A stretch of DNA of 7,135 bases from Treponema sp. (GTDB lineage Bacteria > Spirochaetota > Spirochaetia > Treponematales > Breznakiellaceae), in assembly GCA_031288815.1 (NCBI GenBank), contig JAITQR010000329.1, positions 1-7,135 of the forward strand, given 5' to 3'. Below the pieces are notes generated by a model, which was given only the letters and a program-made list of their open reading frames with translations, was not told the origin of the DNA and did no database searches. Made by a program: the position numbers and the translations under genes. Positions within the stretch are counted from its first letter, which is position 1. Each line of letters starts with the position of its first letter. Shown here in pieces: positions 1 through 5,768 of this stretch.

Positions 1-1
1 A

Positions 2-376
2 AAATCGCAGGTTATGAATCGAATTTATGAGGTATTGGGAGAACGAAATACCGTAGAGAGATGTTCCCGGTATGTTATTCGTTCACTTGTTTCCTGGGGG
101 ATAATTAAAGATTTGAATACGAAGGGTGTCTACGAGAAGGGTAATGCCATAGCAATAAACGATATATACTTGCTTTCGCTACTTCTAGAATCCGCTTTAT
201 ATGCAATGCCGGATAAAAATTTTCACTTATCTTCCTTGTTAAATTGTCCTTCATTTTTTAATTTCCGGTTTCCTGTTGTAAGTGGCTCGCAAATATCAAG
301 ATTGAACGACAATATTAAAGTTGAACAATATTCAATTGATAATGAATATTTGAGTTTAAAGTCAACTATCCAATAG
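2..376 (+). CDS. Unrecognised protein, C-terminal part (5' end outside window)
   Basis: The frame is open from the first bases of the window, so the gene most likely begins upstream; the first internal ATG is at 14 and has no good ribosome binding site. From that ATG it encodes 120 residues. Residues 18-45 (RYVIRSLVSWGIIKD followed by a KGVYEKG turn) look like a recognition helix and wing of a winged-helix fold, and residues 50-66 form a leucine-rich helix. This fold reading is inference from pattern only. I do not recognise the family and assign no function. The DNA is strongly AT-rich, unlike every gene right of 1076, which suggests foreign origin. The stop at 374-376 may not be the true end: convincing coding continues in the -1 frame (see 355-361). 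It could be an ordinary gene end, a frameshift mutation or programmed frameshifting. Confidence 0.5.
   Translation, partial: KSQVMNRIYEVLGERNTVERCSRYVIRSLVSWGIIKDLNTKGVYEKGNAIAINDIYLLSLLLESALYAMPDKNFHLSSLLNCPSFFNFRFPVVSGSQISRLNDNIKVEQYSIDNEYLSLKSTIQ
355..361 (+). other. Candidate -1 ribosomal slippage heptamer (T TTA AAG)
   Basis: The seven bases TTTAAAG fit the X XXY YYZ pattern and sit in the right phase: TTA (356-358) and AAG (359-361) are codons of the upstream frame. A -1 slip here would continue with GTC at 361-363 in a frame that is open from 346 to 732. The two frames overlap only from 346 to 376, and the heptamer lies inside that overlap. I see no strong downstream hairpin and no upstream Shine-Dalgarno-like stimulator, so slippage efficiency is doubtful. 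A simple indel mutation or chance explains the same data. Confidence 0.3.
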
Positions 377-732
377 GATTTCTAAATTATAGTCTGAATC
401 CATACAACGAATTAGTAAGTATATATAAGAAAATAACTTATAATTACCAATTGGATGTTGCAGAGATTGAATTGAATGTTACGACTCCTCAATGTTTAAG
501 CCGGAGAATCAACAATTTTGTTTCTTTAAAAGGGGAACTGTCCGCTTGGCGTGTTCTTAATGAGGCAAAGATACGCTCAAATACATTGGCATCAATTTGT
601 CTCTGGTGTTCGGATATAATGCTCACCTGGAGGTCGAACTCGCTCGTTCCCACCGTCACCCTGTCCGGCATGGAATGGACTATTTTGTCGAATATCCGGT
701 GCAGGTCTTCTGCAAGCGGTGTGTTGTCGTAA
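361..732 (+). pseudogene. -1 frame continuation of the left-edge gene, fading near the composition junction
   Basis: This frame has no good start codon of its own near its beginning; a TTG at 451 lacks a clear ribosome binding site. Read as a continuation from 361 it gives a protein-like stretch (VNYPIGFLNYSLNPYNEL and on to about LDVAEIELNV). From about 560-600 onward the residues become rich in Cys, Trp, Ser and Arg and look like the shadow of the opposite-strand frame, so any real coding probably ends between about 480 and 600. I read it as the displaced C-terminus of the upstream gene, truncated at the AT-rich/GC-rich junction. No family recognised. Confidence 0.3.
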
Positions 733-785
733 TGCTCCAAAAGATGTTCCGGGTTGTGACTTCGGCTTTCCGGAAGAGGTTGGTT
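489..785 (-). pseudogene. Unrecognised protein-like open frame, probably a gene fragment
   Basis: The minus-strand frame is open between a stop at 786-788 and the terminal stop at 489-491, giving up to 98 residues. The core contains EDLHRIFDKIVHSMPDRV, then a hydrophobic/acidic alternation (TSEFDLQVSIISEH) and a helix-like segment ending VFERIFASL. Codon choice and lack of low-complexity bias make this read like true coding sequence. The only start is a TTG at 738-740 (giving 83 residues), without a convincing Shine-Dalgarno. Protein-like residues precede that TTG, so this may be an internal or C-terminal piece of a larger lost gene. It crosses the change from AT-rich to GC-rich DNA at about 600. 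I do not recognise the family. Confidence 0.35.
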
Positions 786-1075
786 TTATGAGGATGTAGC
801 GCGGATAAAGAGTGTGGAAGGACCATATATCACCTGAACGGCGCGAGCTTCGGCAGCACCTCGGTATTCCACGAAAGGGAAGCCCGACCCACGCCCCGTA
901 CCCTCATCCTGGTAGATGAAGGGGAACACGCCGTCTCCCGCCGTTTCGAGGCCCTGGGGAGAGCGGAAGACTGAAGGCGGGCCATGCCAACGCGAAATCG
1001 CGGTGTTTTTAGTGGAACTTCTTTGAAAGCCGGGGTAGGATATTTGAAGCGGTATGTTAAATACCAGGAGGAATC
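600..1075. other. Composition junction and gene-poor segment
   Basis: AT-rich DNA gives way to GC-rich DNA at about 600. No complete gene can be supported between here and the molbindin start. The segment holds the two remnants described at 489-785 and 792-974, then about 100 bases without coding signal. I looked for an attachment site, direct repeats or a transposon end at the junction and saw none. No convincing promoter for the downstream gene was found: a TTGAAA at 1023-1028 has no well-spaced -10 partner. Confidence 0.4.
792..974 (+). pseudogene. Possible C-terminal gene remnant, family unknown
   Basis: A plus-strand frame opens after a stop at 789-791 and ends at TGA 972-974. It has no usable start. 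The portion from about 819 reads like the end of a soluble protein (TIYHLNGASFGSTSVFHE, later TLILVDEGEHAVSRRFEALG), with purine-first codons typical of coding DNA. The opposite strand across the same bases is also open (about 789-1069) and also reads plausibly, with a segment GVFPFIYQDEGTGRGSG, so the coding strand is uncertain. Codon first-position bias slightly favours the plus strand. I call it a remnant because neither strand has a start, ribosome site or full domain. Confidence 0.25.
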
Positions 1076-1288
1076 ATGAAGATCAGCGCACGGAATCAGT
1101 TTAAAGGCAGGATCGTATCCGTCAAGGAAGGCGCGGTGAACGGCATCGTGATCATCGACATCGGGGGAGGCAACAGGATGTCCGCCACCATTTCCATGGA
1201 TTCAATTAGGGAGTTGGGTCTGCAGGCCGGGGGAGAAGCCTACGCCATCGTTAAGGCCACATCGGTAATGGTTGGCATAGATTCTTAA
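1076..1288 (+). CDS. mop: Molbindin (single TOBE-domain molybdenum-binding protein)
   Basis: This 70-residue protein is one complete TOBE/Mop domain. The start MKISARNQFKG matches the family hallmark SARN-x-(L/F)-x-G. It is followed by the VNGIVIIDIGGGNRMSATIS strands, the LGLQAGGEAYAIVKATSVM segment typical of molbindins, and a short tail. Family knowledge: such proteins are cytoplasmic, assemble as hexamers and bind molybdate or tungstate oxyanions, serving in storage or homeostasis. The start is well set by AGGAGG at 1066-1071, four bases before the ATG. It stands alone: no molybdate transporter or ModE-like gene is nearby, and it converges with argA. Whether the ligand is molybdate or tungstate cannot be told. 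Length is as expected for a one-domain Mop. Confidence 0.88.
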   Translation: MKISARNQFKGRIVSVKEGAVNGIVIIDIGGGNRMSATISMDSIRELGLQAGGEAYAIVKATSVMVGIDS

Positions 1289-1322
1289 AAAACGCGGCAT
1301 AACCCAAGGGATGGTATTGCCG
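1287..1322 (-). terminator. Possible rho-independent terminator of argA
   Basis: Read on the minus strand, CGGCA (1322-1318) pairs with TGCCG (1299-1295), extended by four more pairs with a single-base bulge on each side, around an eight-base loop. The stem is followed, after two bases, by six U residues (1292-1287). It lies about 55 bases past the argA stop, immediately after the mop stop codon. The bulges weaken the stem, so this is a candidate only. Confidence 0.4.
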
Positions 1323-1376
1323 GATTACGGATAAAATAGTCTTCTATTCGCCGTGAAAGGTTTCATATCCCGCCTT

Positions 1377-2810
1377 TCAGGGTGAGCCTGTTGATTGCGT
1401 TTCCAGATCCAGGGCAAAGATCTTGCTTCGCCTTTCCCGGTCGTATACCTTCCGCCGCTTTTCCGGGAGACTGTCCACCGCCGCTTCCCGGAAGCCCAGG
1501 GACTCAAACCAGTCCTGGGTATGGGTGGTCAGAACAAAGACCCGCCGGAATCCTTTTTTCCGGGCCCTGTCCATCAGGTAGCCTACTATCCGCCGGCCCA
1601 GGCCCATGTCCGCGTAAAGGGGATCCGTGGCTACCGCGGCGATTTCCCCCTGGGCCTCCCCCCAGTCGTGGAGGGCGCCGCAGGCGTGAACCGAGCCGTC
1701 GATCTCGAAGACCGCGAAGTCCGCCTTTTTTTCCAGGATCTGTTCGGCGTTGCGCCGGACAAGGATACCCTGGCGCATCAGGGGATCCATAAGTTTCAGG
1801 ATCACCGGGATATCCCTGCTGTGGAGGGGACGGATGGACTCGTACTCGTCGGTGTAGAGCATGGTTCCGGAACCCAGGTTGGAGAAGAGTTCCCGCAGGA
1901 TCGCCCCGTCCTCCCTGCCGTCCACGATGTGTACCCGTTCCACTCCCGACCGGGAAGCCCGAAGGGCAAGGGAAAGCTCCACCAGAGGCCGGCTGCCTTC
2001 AAGCCGTTCAGGGCTGATCCCCGGCTCCGGTTTTAGCGGGACGGTGTTAGCCGAAGCGGTGTTAGCCGAAGCGGCGTTAGCCGCAAGGATCGTCTCCGCT
2101 TCCTGGGGGCTAAGCCGTATCACCCGGCCCTCTTCCCCCGTCTCGATGGTATCCGGCATGGCGTGAAGGCCCTTCCGCAGTCCCCCGCTGAGGGAGACGA
2201 TGAAGAGCTTTACCGCCCCCAGCGCCTCGGAAGCGGCCAGGGCTATTTCGTCGCTGGGTACGTTGTAAGGCTTGCCGGCCGGGCTGTAGCCGATACAGGG
2301 AAGGATGGGCACCATCCCCTGATCCAGTGCCCGGGAAAGAGAGTCCCTCAGGATCTTGTCCACTTCGCCGGTATGCTCCAGATCGAGGCCGTTTAAAACC
2401 CCGAGCCCCCTGGCGCGGACAAAGTTGCCGATGGCCCCGTCCACCCGGCTTCCCGCCAGCCCGGTCATAAACCGGGCGGCCACATGGTAAGCCGCCATCT
2501 CCACAAAAGGAATCGCCTGGGATGTGGTAATCCGGGTGGAACCCGAATAAGAAGAAACGATGCCGTATTCCGCCAGGACCGAGTCGATCCACTCCTTCGC
2601 GCCGGGAACTATCACCACCCGGAAACCTGTTCGGGCCAGGAGGGCCAGATCTTTTACCAGGAAGGGAAAGCCCGGATTTTCGGTAACCGGGAAATCCACC
2701 TTAAAAACCATGGTGGAACCCTCGAAACGGCTCTGGTAGTGGAAGGCTTCCCGGATAAGTTCAACCCTGGACCAGCTTTTTTCACCGGCTTTTCCGGCCT
2801 CGCTTATCAT
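1377..2810 (-). CDS. argA: N-acetylglutamate synthase (amino-acid N-acetyltransferase)
   Basis: It acetylates L-glutamate with acetyl-CoA, the first step of arginine synthesis in the cytoplasm. The 477 residues have the ArgA layout: an amino-acid-kinase-like domain (about 15-318), which in the family senses arginine, then a GNAT domain (about 322-477). Kinase-fold landmarks are VKDLALLARTGFRVVIVPGA (52-71), NVPSDEIALAASEALGAVKL (183-202) and SGVERVHIVDGREDGA (288-303). In the GNAT part, IAAVATDPLYADMGLG (390-405) is the acetyl-CoA pyrophosphate loop and WFESLGF (434-440) the usual C-terminal motif. In that loop the common R/Q is Ala400. An Ala/Asn/Ser/Thr-rich insertion (243-256) sits in a variable loop. 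The ATG at 2808-2810 aligns with the family N-terminus but has a weak ribosome site; Met34 (2709-2711) has a better one. It diverges from iorA. A non-glutamate acceptor is possible but less likely. Confidence 0.88.
   Translation of the reverse strand: MISEAGKAGEKSWSRVELIREAFHYQSRFEGSTMVFKVDFPVTENPGFPFLVKDLALLARTGFRVVIVPGAKEWIDSVLAEYGIVSSYSGSTRITTSQAIPFVEMAAYHVAARFMTGLAGSRVDGAIGNFVRARGLGVLNGLDLEHTGEVDKILRDSLSRALDQGMVPILPCIGYSPAGKPYNVPSDEIALAASEALGAVKLFIVSLSGGLRKGLHAMPDTIETGEEGRVIRLSPQEAETILAANAASANTASANTVPLKPEPGISPERLEGSRPLVELSLALRASRSGVERVHIVDGREDGAILRELFSNLGSGTMLYTDEYESIRPLHSRDIPVILKLMDPLMRQGILVRRNAEQILEKKADFAVFEIDGSVHACGALHDWGEAQGEIAAVATDPLYADMGLGRRIVGYLMDRARKKGFRRVFVLTTHTQDWFESLGFREAAVDSLPEKRRKVYDRERRSKIFALDLETQSTGSP
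2042..2086. repeat. Three tandem 15-bp repeats inside argA
   Basis: Two identical 15-bp units (2042-2056 and 2057-2071, cggtgttagccgaag) are followed by a third that differs at two positions (2072-2086). The unit length is a multiple of three, so copy number can change without breaking the frame. On the argA strand each unit encodes Ala-Ser-Ala-Asn-Thr or a close variant. It falls in the variable loop of the kinase-like domain. Confidence 0.9.
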
Positions 2811-2870
2811 AGCTCAAGGATACCGGTTAGCCTCTCCCATGACAACACCGTTAATCCCCCTGAACCAAAC

Positions 2871-2898
2871 TTGAAATTCGGCAAAACCCTTATATAAT
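2871..2898 (+). promoter_or_regulatory. Sigma-70-type promoter for iorA-iorB
   Basis: TTGAAA at 2871-2876 and a consensus TATAAT at 2893-2898 are separated by 16 bases. Transcription would start near 2905, leaving a leader of about 80 bases before the iorA GTG. It sits in the 174-bp divergent spacer between argA and iorA. No clear operator palindrome or riboswitch is visible in the leader. Confidence 0.75.
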
Positions 2899-2984
2899 GC
2901 TCGAATAGACACTGGACTGGTAAGACCCGGAAGTAAAGAAAGTTCAGCCGGTAGACATAAAACCATCACGTAAGGGGAGAGGAA

Positions 2985-5000
2985 GTGAAAAAACTGCTCA
3001 TGGGGAATGAGGCCATTGCCCTGGGAGCCTTGCGGGCCGGGGTTTCGGTGGTCACCGGTTACCCCGGAACCCCTTCTACGGAGATCCTTGAAACCATCGC
3101 CAGGGAAAAAAAGGGAGCGCTGTCCGGCCTTTCCCCAGCCGCCAGGGGGGATGTCCATGTGGAATGGTCGGTGAACGAAAAATCGGCCCTGGAAGTGGCC
3201 GCCGGGGCCGCCATAGCCGGAGGGCGGGCCCTGGTAACCATGAAACAGGTTGGCCTTAATGTGGCGTCGGACCCTCTGATGAGCCTTAACTATGTAGGCG
3301 TCAAGGGGGGCCTGGTGATTGTCGTGGCGGATGATCCCGGCCCCATTTCCTCCCAAACCGAGCAGGATACCCGGCGTTTCGGGACCTACGCAAAGATCAT
3401 GGTGTTTGATCCGGTTAATCCGGAGGAAGCCTACCTTATGGCCGCCCATGCCTTTGACTATTCGGAACGATACGGCCGCCCGGTTATCCTCCGGCCCACT
3501 ACCCGGGTCTGCCACAGTTACGCTTCGGTGGAATTACTGCCGGATCTGAAACGCGAAATCCCGGCGGGCTTTGACAAGGGGGGAGGCCGCTGGGTGATCT
3601 TTCCCGGCCTGGCCTACCGCAGCCACCTTCAGATCGAAAAGGATCTCCTCGAACTGGGGGATGTTTTTTCCTCCTACCCGGGCAACAGGATTACCGTGCT
3701 TCATCCCGCGTCCCCCCAGGGCCTCCGCCTGGGTATTGCCGCGGGCGGGGTAAGCCGCGCCTACGTGAAAGAAGCCCTGGCGGCCATTGGCGGTAAAGGC
3801 CGCGGGGAAACGTCATACACCCTGCTTGAGGTTGCCACGGTTCCCTTTCCCTCCGCTTTGGGACGGGATTTCCTTGAGGGCTCCGGGGAAGGCCCCCTTG
3901 GGGAAGTCCTGGTTGTGGAAGAGTTGGATCCGGTCATTGAAGACGCCCTTATCCGGCTCTGCGGGATCTTCAACCTCAGCGTAAAAATCCGGGGGAAGCT
4001 CAGCGGGGACATGCCCAAGGCGGGGGAAAACACCCCGGCCCAGGTTAGCGCGGCCGTCTCCGCCTTTCTCGGCATCCCGGCGGAGGAGGGGAAGGGAAAG
4101 GCGGAGGCAGCGCCCCCCGAGCTGCCGGTCCGGCCGCCGGTGCTCTGCGCCGGCTGTCCCCACCGGGGGAGTTTTTTCGCCGTCAAGGAAGCGGTAAACC
4201 GTTACAACCGGGATCGGCGGCGGGCCGGCCTTCCCCCCCGCAAGGCGGTTTTCTCCGGCGATATCGGCTGTTATACCCTGGGAAACGCCCAGCCTCTGGA
4301 TATGGTGGACACCTGCCTCTGCATGGGGGCGGGGATCACCATGGCCCAGGGCCTGAACCGGGTGGAACCGGAGACTTTGAATTTCGCCTTTGCCGGGGAC
4401 TCCACTTTCTTTCACACCGGAATTCCGGGGATAGTGAACGGGGTGTACAACAACGCCGATACCATCGTGACAATACTCGATAATTTTACTACCGCCATGA
4501 CCGGCAGCCAGCCCCACCCGGGAACGGGAAAGACCGCCGCCGGTTCCCCGGCGGAAAAGATCGGTATCCCCGGCGTGCTCCGCGCCCTGGGGGTGAAGGA
4601 GATTGCCAGGGCCGACCCTTTTGACATCAATGCCGCGGAAGAGGCGGTACTGAATCTGCTGGACAAGAGGGGGCTCAGGGCCCTGGTCTTTGAGGGGCCC
4701 TGTATCGTTCTGGGCGCCGCCCGGGGCGGAGGCCGGGAGGTAAACCGGGAGACCTGTACCGGCTGCGGGATCTGCGTAAGCAAATTGGGCTGCCCGGCGA
4801 TTTTCCTTTCCGCCGGATATCCCCGGGCGGGTAAGTCCGCGCAAACCGGCGTAGCGGAACGGAAAGCCTTTATCGACGCGGATCTTTGTACCGGCTGCGG
4901 TATCTGTAAGACCGTCTGTCCCGCCGGGGCCATTGGAAACATTCCTCCGGTCGCGCCGTTGCCGGCAGCTTCGCCGGCCGGAGAAAAAGAGGCCCTTTGA
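2985..5000 (+). CDS. iorA: Indolepyruvate:ferredoxin oxidoreductase, alpha subunit
   Basis: This is the catalytic subunit that, with IorB, oxidatively decarboxylates indolepyruvate and other aryl pyruvates from aromatic amino acids to aryl-acetyl-CoA and CO2, reducing ferredoxin. At 671 residues it is near the usual family length. Domains in order: pyrimidine-binding domain with TGYPGTPSTEI (24-34) and VEWSVNEKSALE (59-70); a middle domain; and the thiamine-diphosphate-binding domain with LCAGCPHRGSFF (387-398), FSGDIGCYTLG (423-433) and the Mg/ThDP motif from GDS (471-473) to NN (489-490). Two C-terminal 4Fe-4S motifs follow: Cys591, 594, 597 and 603 (five-residue last gap) and Cys635, 638, 641 and 645. 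There is no signal peptide, so it acts in the cytoplasm. The start is GTG at 2985, preceded by GGGGAG (2974-2979). Exact aryl substrate preference cannot be read from sequence. Confidence 0.95.
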   Translation: MKKLLMGNEAIALGALRAGVSVVTGYPGTPSTEILETIAREKKGALSGLSPAARGDVHVEWSVNEKSALEVAAGAAIAGGRALVTMKQVGLNVASDPLMSLNYVGVKGGLVIVVADDPGPISSQTEQDTRRFGTYAKIMVFDPVNPEEAYLMAAHAFDYSERYGRPVILRPTTRVCHSYASVELLPDLKREIPAGFDKGGGRWVIFPGLAYRSHLQIEKDLLELGDVFSSYPGNRITVLHPASPQGLRLGIAAGGVSRAYVKEALAAIGGKGRGETSYTLLEVATVPFPSALGRDFLEGSGEGPLGEVLVVEELDPVIEDALIRLCGIFNLSVKIRGKLSGDMPKAGENTPAQVSAAVSAFLGIPAEEGKGKAEAAPPELPVRPPVLCAGCPHRGSFFAVKEAVNRYNRDRRRAGLPPRKAVFSGDIGCYTLGNAQPLDMVDTCLCMGAGITMAQGLNRVEPETLNFAFAGDSTFFHTGIPGIVNGVYNNADTIVTILDNFTTAMTGSQPHPGTGKTAAGSPAEKIGIPGVLRALGVKEIARADPFDINAAEEAVLNLLDKRGLRALVFEGPCIVLGAARGGGREVNRETCTGCGICVSKLGCPAIFLSAGYPRAGKSAQTGVAERKAFIDADLCTGCGICKTVCPAGAIGNIPPVAPLPAASPAGEKEAL

Positions 5001-5581
5001 TGAAACTGGACTGTCTTATCGCCGGAGTAGGGGGCCAGGGTACCGTGCTGCTCTCCCGGCTCATCGGGGAGGCCGCTGTCAAACGGGGGCTTGATATCCG
5101 GGGTTCGGAAACCATCGGCATGGCCCAGCGGGGCGGCAGCGTGATGAGCCATCTCCGCATAGGGGAGGGGGCGGTTTCGCCCCTCATCGGCCCCGGCGGC
5201 GCGGATGTACTCATCGCCTTTGAACCGGCGGAAGCGGTACGGGCCTTTTCGTTTCTTTCCCCCCGGGGCCGCCTCCTGGTTTTGGACCGGGGCATCCTTC
5301 CGGTCTCAAGCATGCTGGGGAAGGCCTACGACCCGGCGGTGATGATCGGTTACCTGCGGGATCGGCTTGAAGGGGAAGGCAGGCTTTCGCTTGTCTCCTG
5401 GGAATCCCTGCGGCAATACTGCGACAGCCCCCGGGTACTCAACGTCGCCCTCCTGGGCTGGGCCATTACCGAGGGGCTCCTCCCCTTTAGCCGGGAAGAG
5501 ATACTGGCGGTCCTTAGGGAGCGGCTGCCCCCCAAGTACCTGGATATGAACATCCGGGCGCTGAGGGGTAATACCCGGTAA
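5000..5581 (+). CDS. iorB: Indolepyruvate:ferredoxin oxidoreductase, beta subunit
   Basis: The 193-residue gamma-domain-type partner of IorA completes the oxidoreductase. Family signatures are GVGGQGTVLLSRLIGEAA (9-26) and SETIGMAQRGGSVMSH (37-52), both hallmarks of the IorB/2-oxoacid:ferredoxin gamma domain. Length fits the stand-alone beta subunit. The ATG at 5000-5002 overlaps the iorA stop TGA by one base (TGATG), and AGAGG at 4988-4992 lies seven bases upstream. A TTG at 4997 in the same frame would add one residue but is less well placed. The overlap implies translational coupling and equal subunit supply. It needs IorA for activity, since it has no iron-sulfur or thiamine motif of its own. 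Confidence 0.95.
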   Translation: MKLDCLIAGVGGQGTVLLSRLIGEAAVKRGLDIRGSETIGMAQRGGSVMSHLRIGEGAVSPLIGPGGADVLIAFEPAEAVRAFSFLSPRGRLLVLDRGILPVSSMLGKAYDPAVMIGYLRDRLEGEGRLSLVSWESLRQYCDSPRVLNVALLGWAITEGLLPFSREEILAVLRERLPPKYLDMNIRALRGNTR

Positions 5582-5599
5582 ATTTTTCCCCTGTTGGTG

Positions 5600-5652
5600 G
5601 AGCTTGTTCCAAAACCCGGTTGGTGCGAACCTTCGGTTCGATGGACAAGCTC
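5600..5652. repeat. Nested imperfect inverted repeat after iorB
   Basis: The outer arms GAGCTTGTTCC (5600-5610) and GGACAAGCTC (5643-5652) pair over ten bases with one bulge. Inside them CGAACC (5626-5631) and GGTTCG (5635-5640) form a second, tight hairpin with a three-base loop. It starts 18 bases after the iorB stop. There is no U-run directly after the stem; a T-run appears only at about 5678-5682. Transcript-end protection or weak termination for iorAB is inference. Confidence 0.5.
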
Positions 5653-5699
5653 TTGGAAAAACTGGTCGAAAGCCCGGTTTTTCCCCTAAATTCAAGGTA

Positions 5700-5730
5700 G
5701 CTGTTCCAAAAGCTGAAGTTTTGGAACAGC
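5700..5730. repeat. Perfect 12-bp inverted repeat in the convergent spacer
   Basis: GCTGTTCCAAAA (5700-5711) and TTTTGGAACAGC (5719-5730) form a perfect stem with a seven-base loop (5712-5718). Because the stem contains A4 and T4, it could act as a terminator in either direction between the converging iorAB and oxidoreductase operons, though no separate U-run follows on either strand. The left arm shares GTTCCAAAA with 5606-5614 in the neighbouring repeat. A dispersed REP-like element is the main alternative. Confidence 0.6.
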
Positions 5731-5740
5731 CTCGGTGGTC

Positions 5741-5757
5741 ACGGTTTTAAATACCGT
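5741..5757. repeat. Short inverted repeat near the aldo/keto reductase 3' end
   Basis: ACGGT (5741-5745) and ACCGT (5753-5757) flank an AT-rich centre (tttaaat). Five base pairs are too few to claim a function. It lies 12 bases past the stop of the minus-strand reductase gene and may add to termination together with the 5700-5730 stem. Confidence 0.25.
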
Positions 5758-5768
5758 TACCCTGTCAC

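Noticed and set aside
615..620. TATAAT box in a context (ATATAATGCTC) identical to that of the iorA promoter
   Set aside because: No -35 element at a workable distance and it lies within a likely coding fragment; the shared 11 bases are probably chance.
1354..1379. Seven-base inverted repeat TGAAAGG/CCTTTCA at the argA stop codon
   Set aside because: Overlaps the stop codon, has a 12-base loop and no U-run, so it is a weaker terminator candidate than 1287-1322.
1395..2036. Plus-strand open frame of 213 residues opposite argA
   Set aside because: It mirrors the GNAT domain codons, has no recognisable domain, and argA is clearly the coding strand.
3813..4844. Long antisense open frame (343 residues) within iorA
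   Set aside because: iorA on the other strand has every family motif; the antisense product is a low-complexity Gly/Arg/Pro-rich shadow typical of GC-rich genes.
4412..5313. Minus-strand open frames across the iorA/iorB joint
   Set aside because: Shadow frames rich in Arg, Pro and Ser; both sense genes are well supported.
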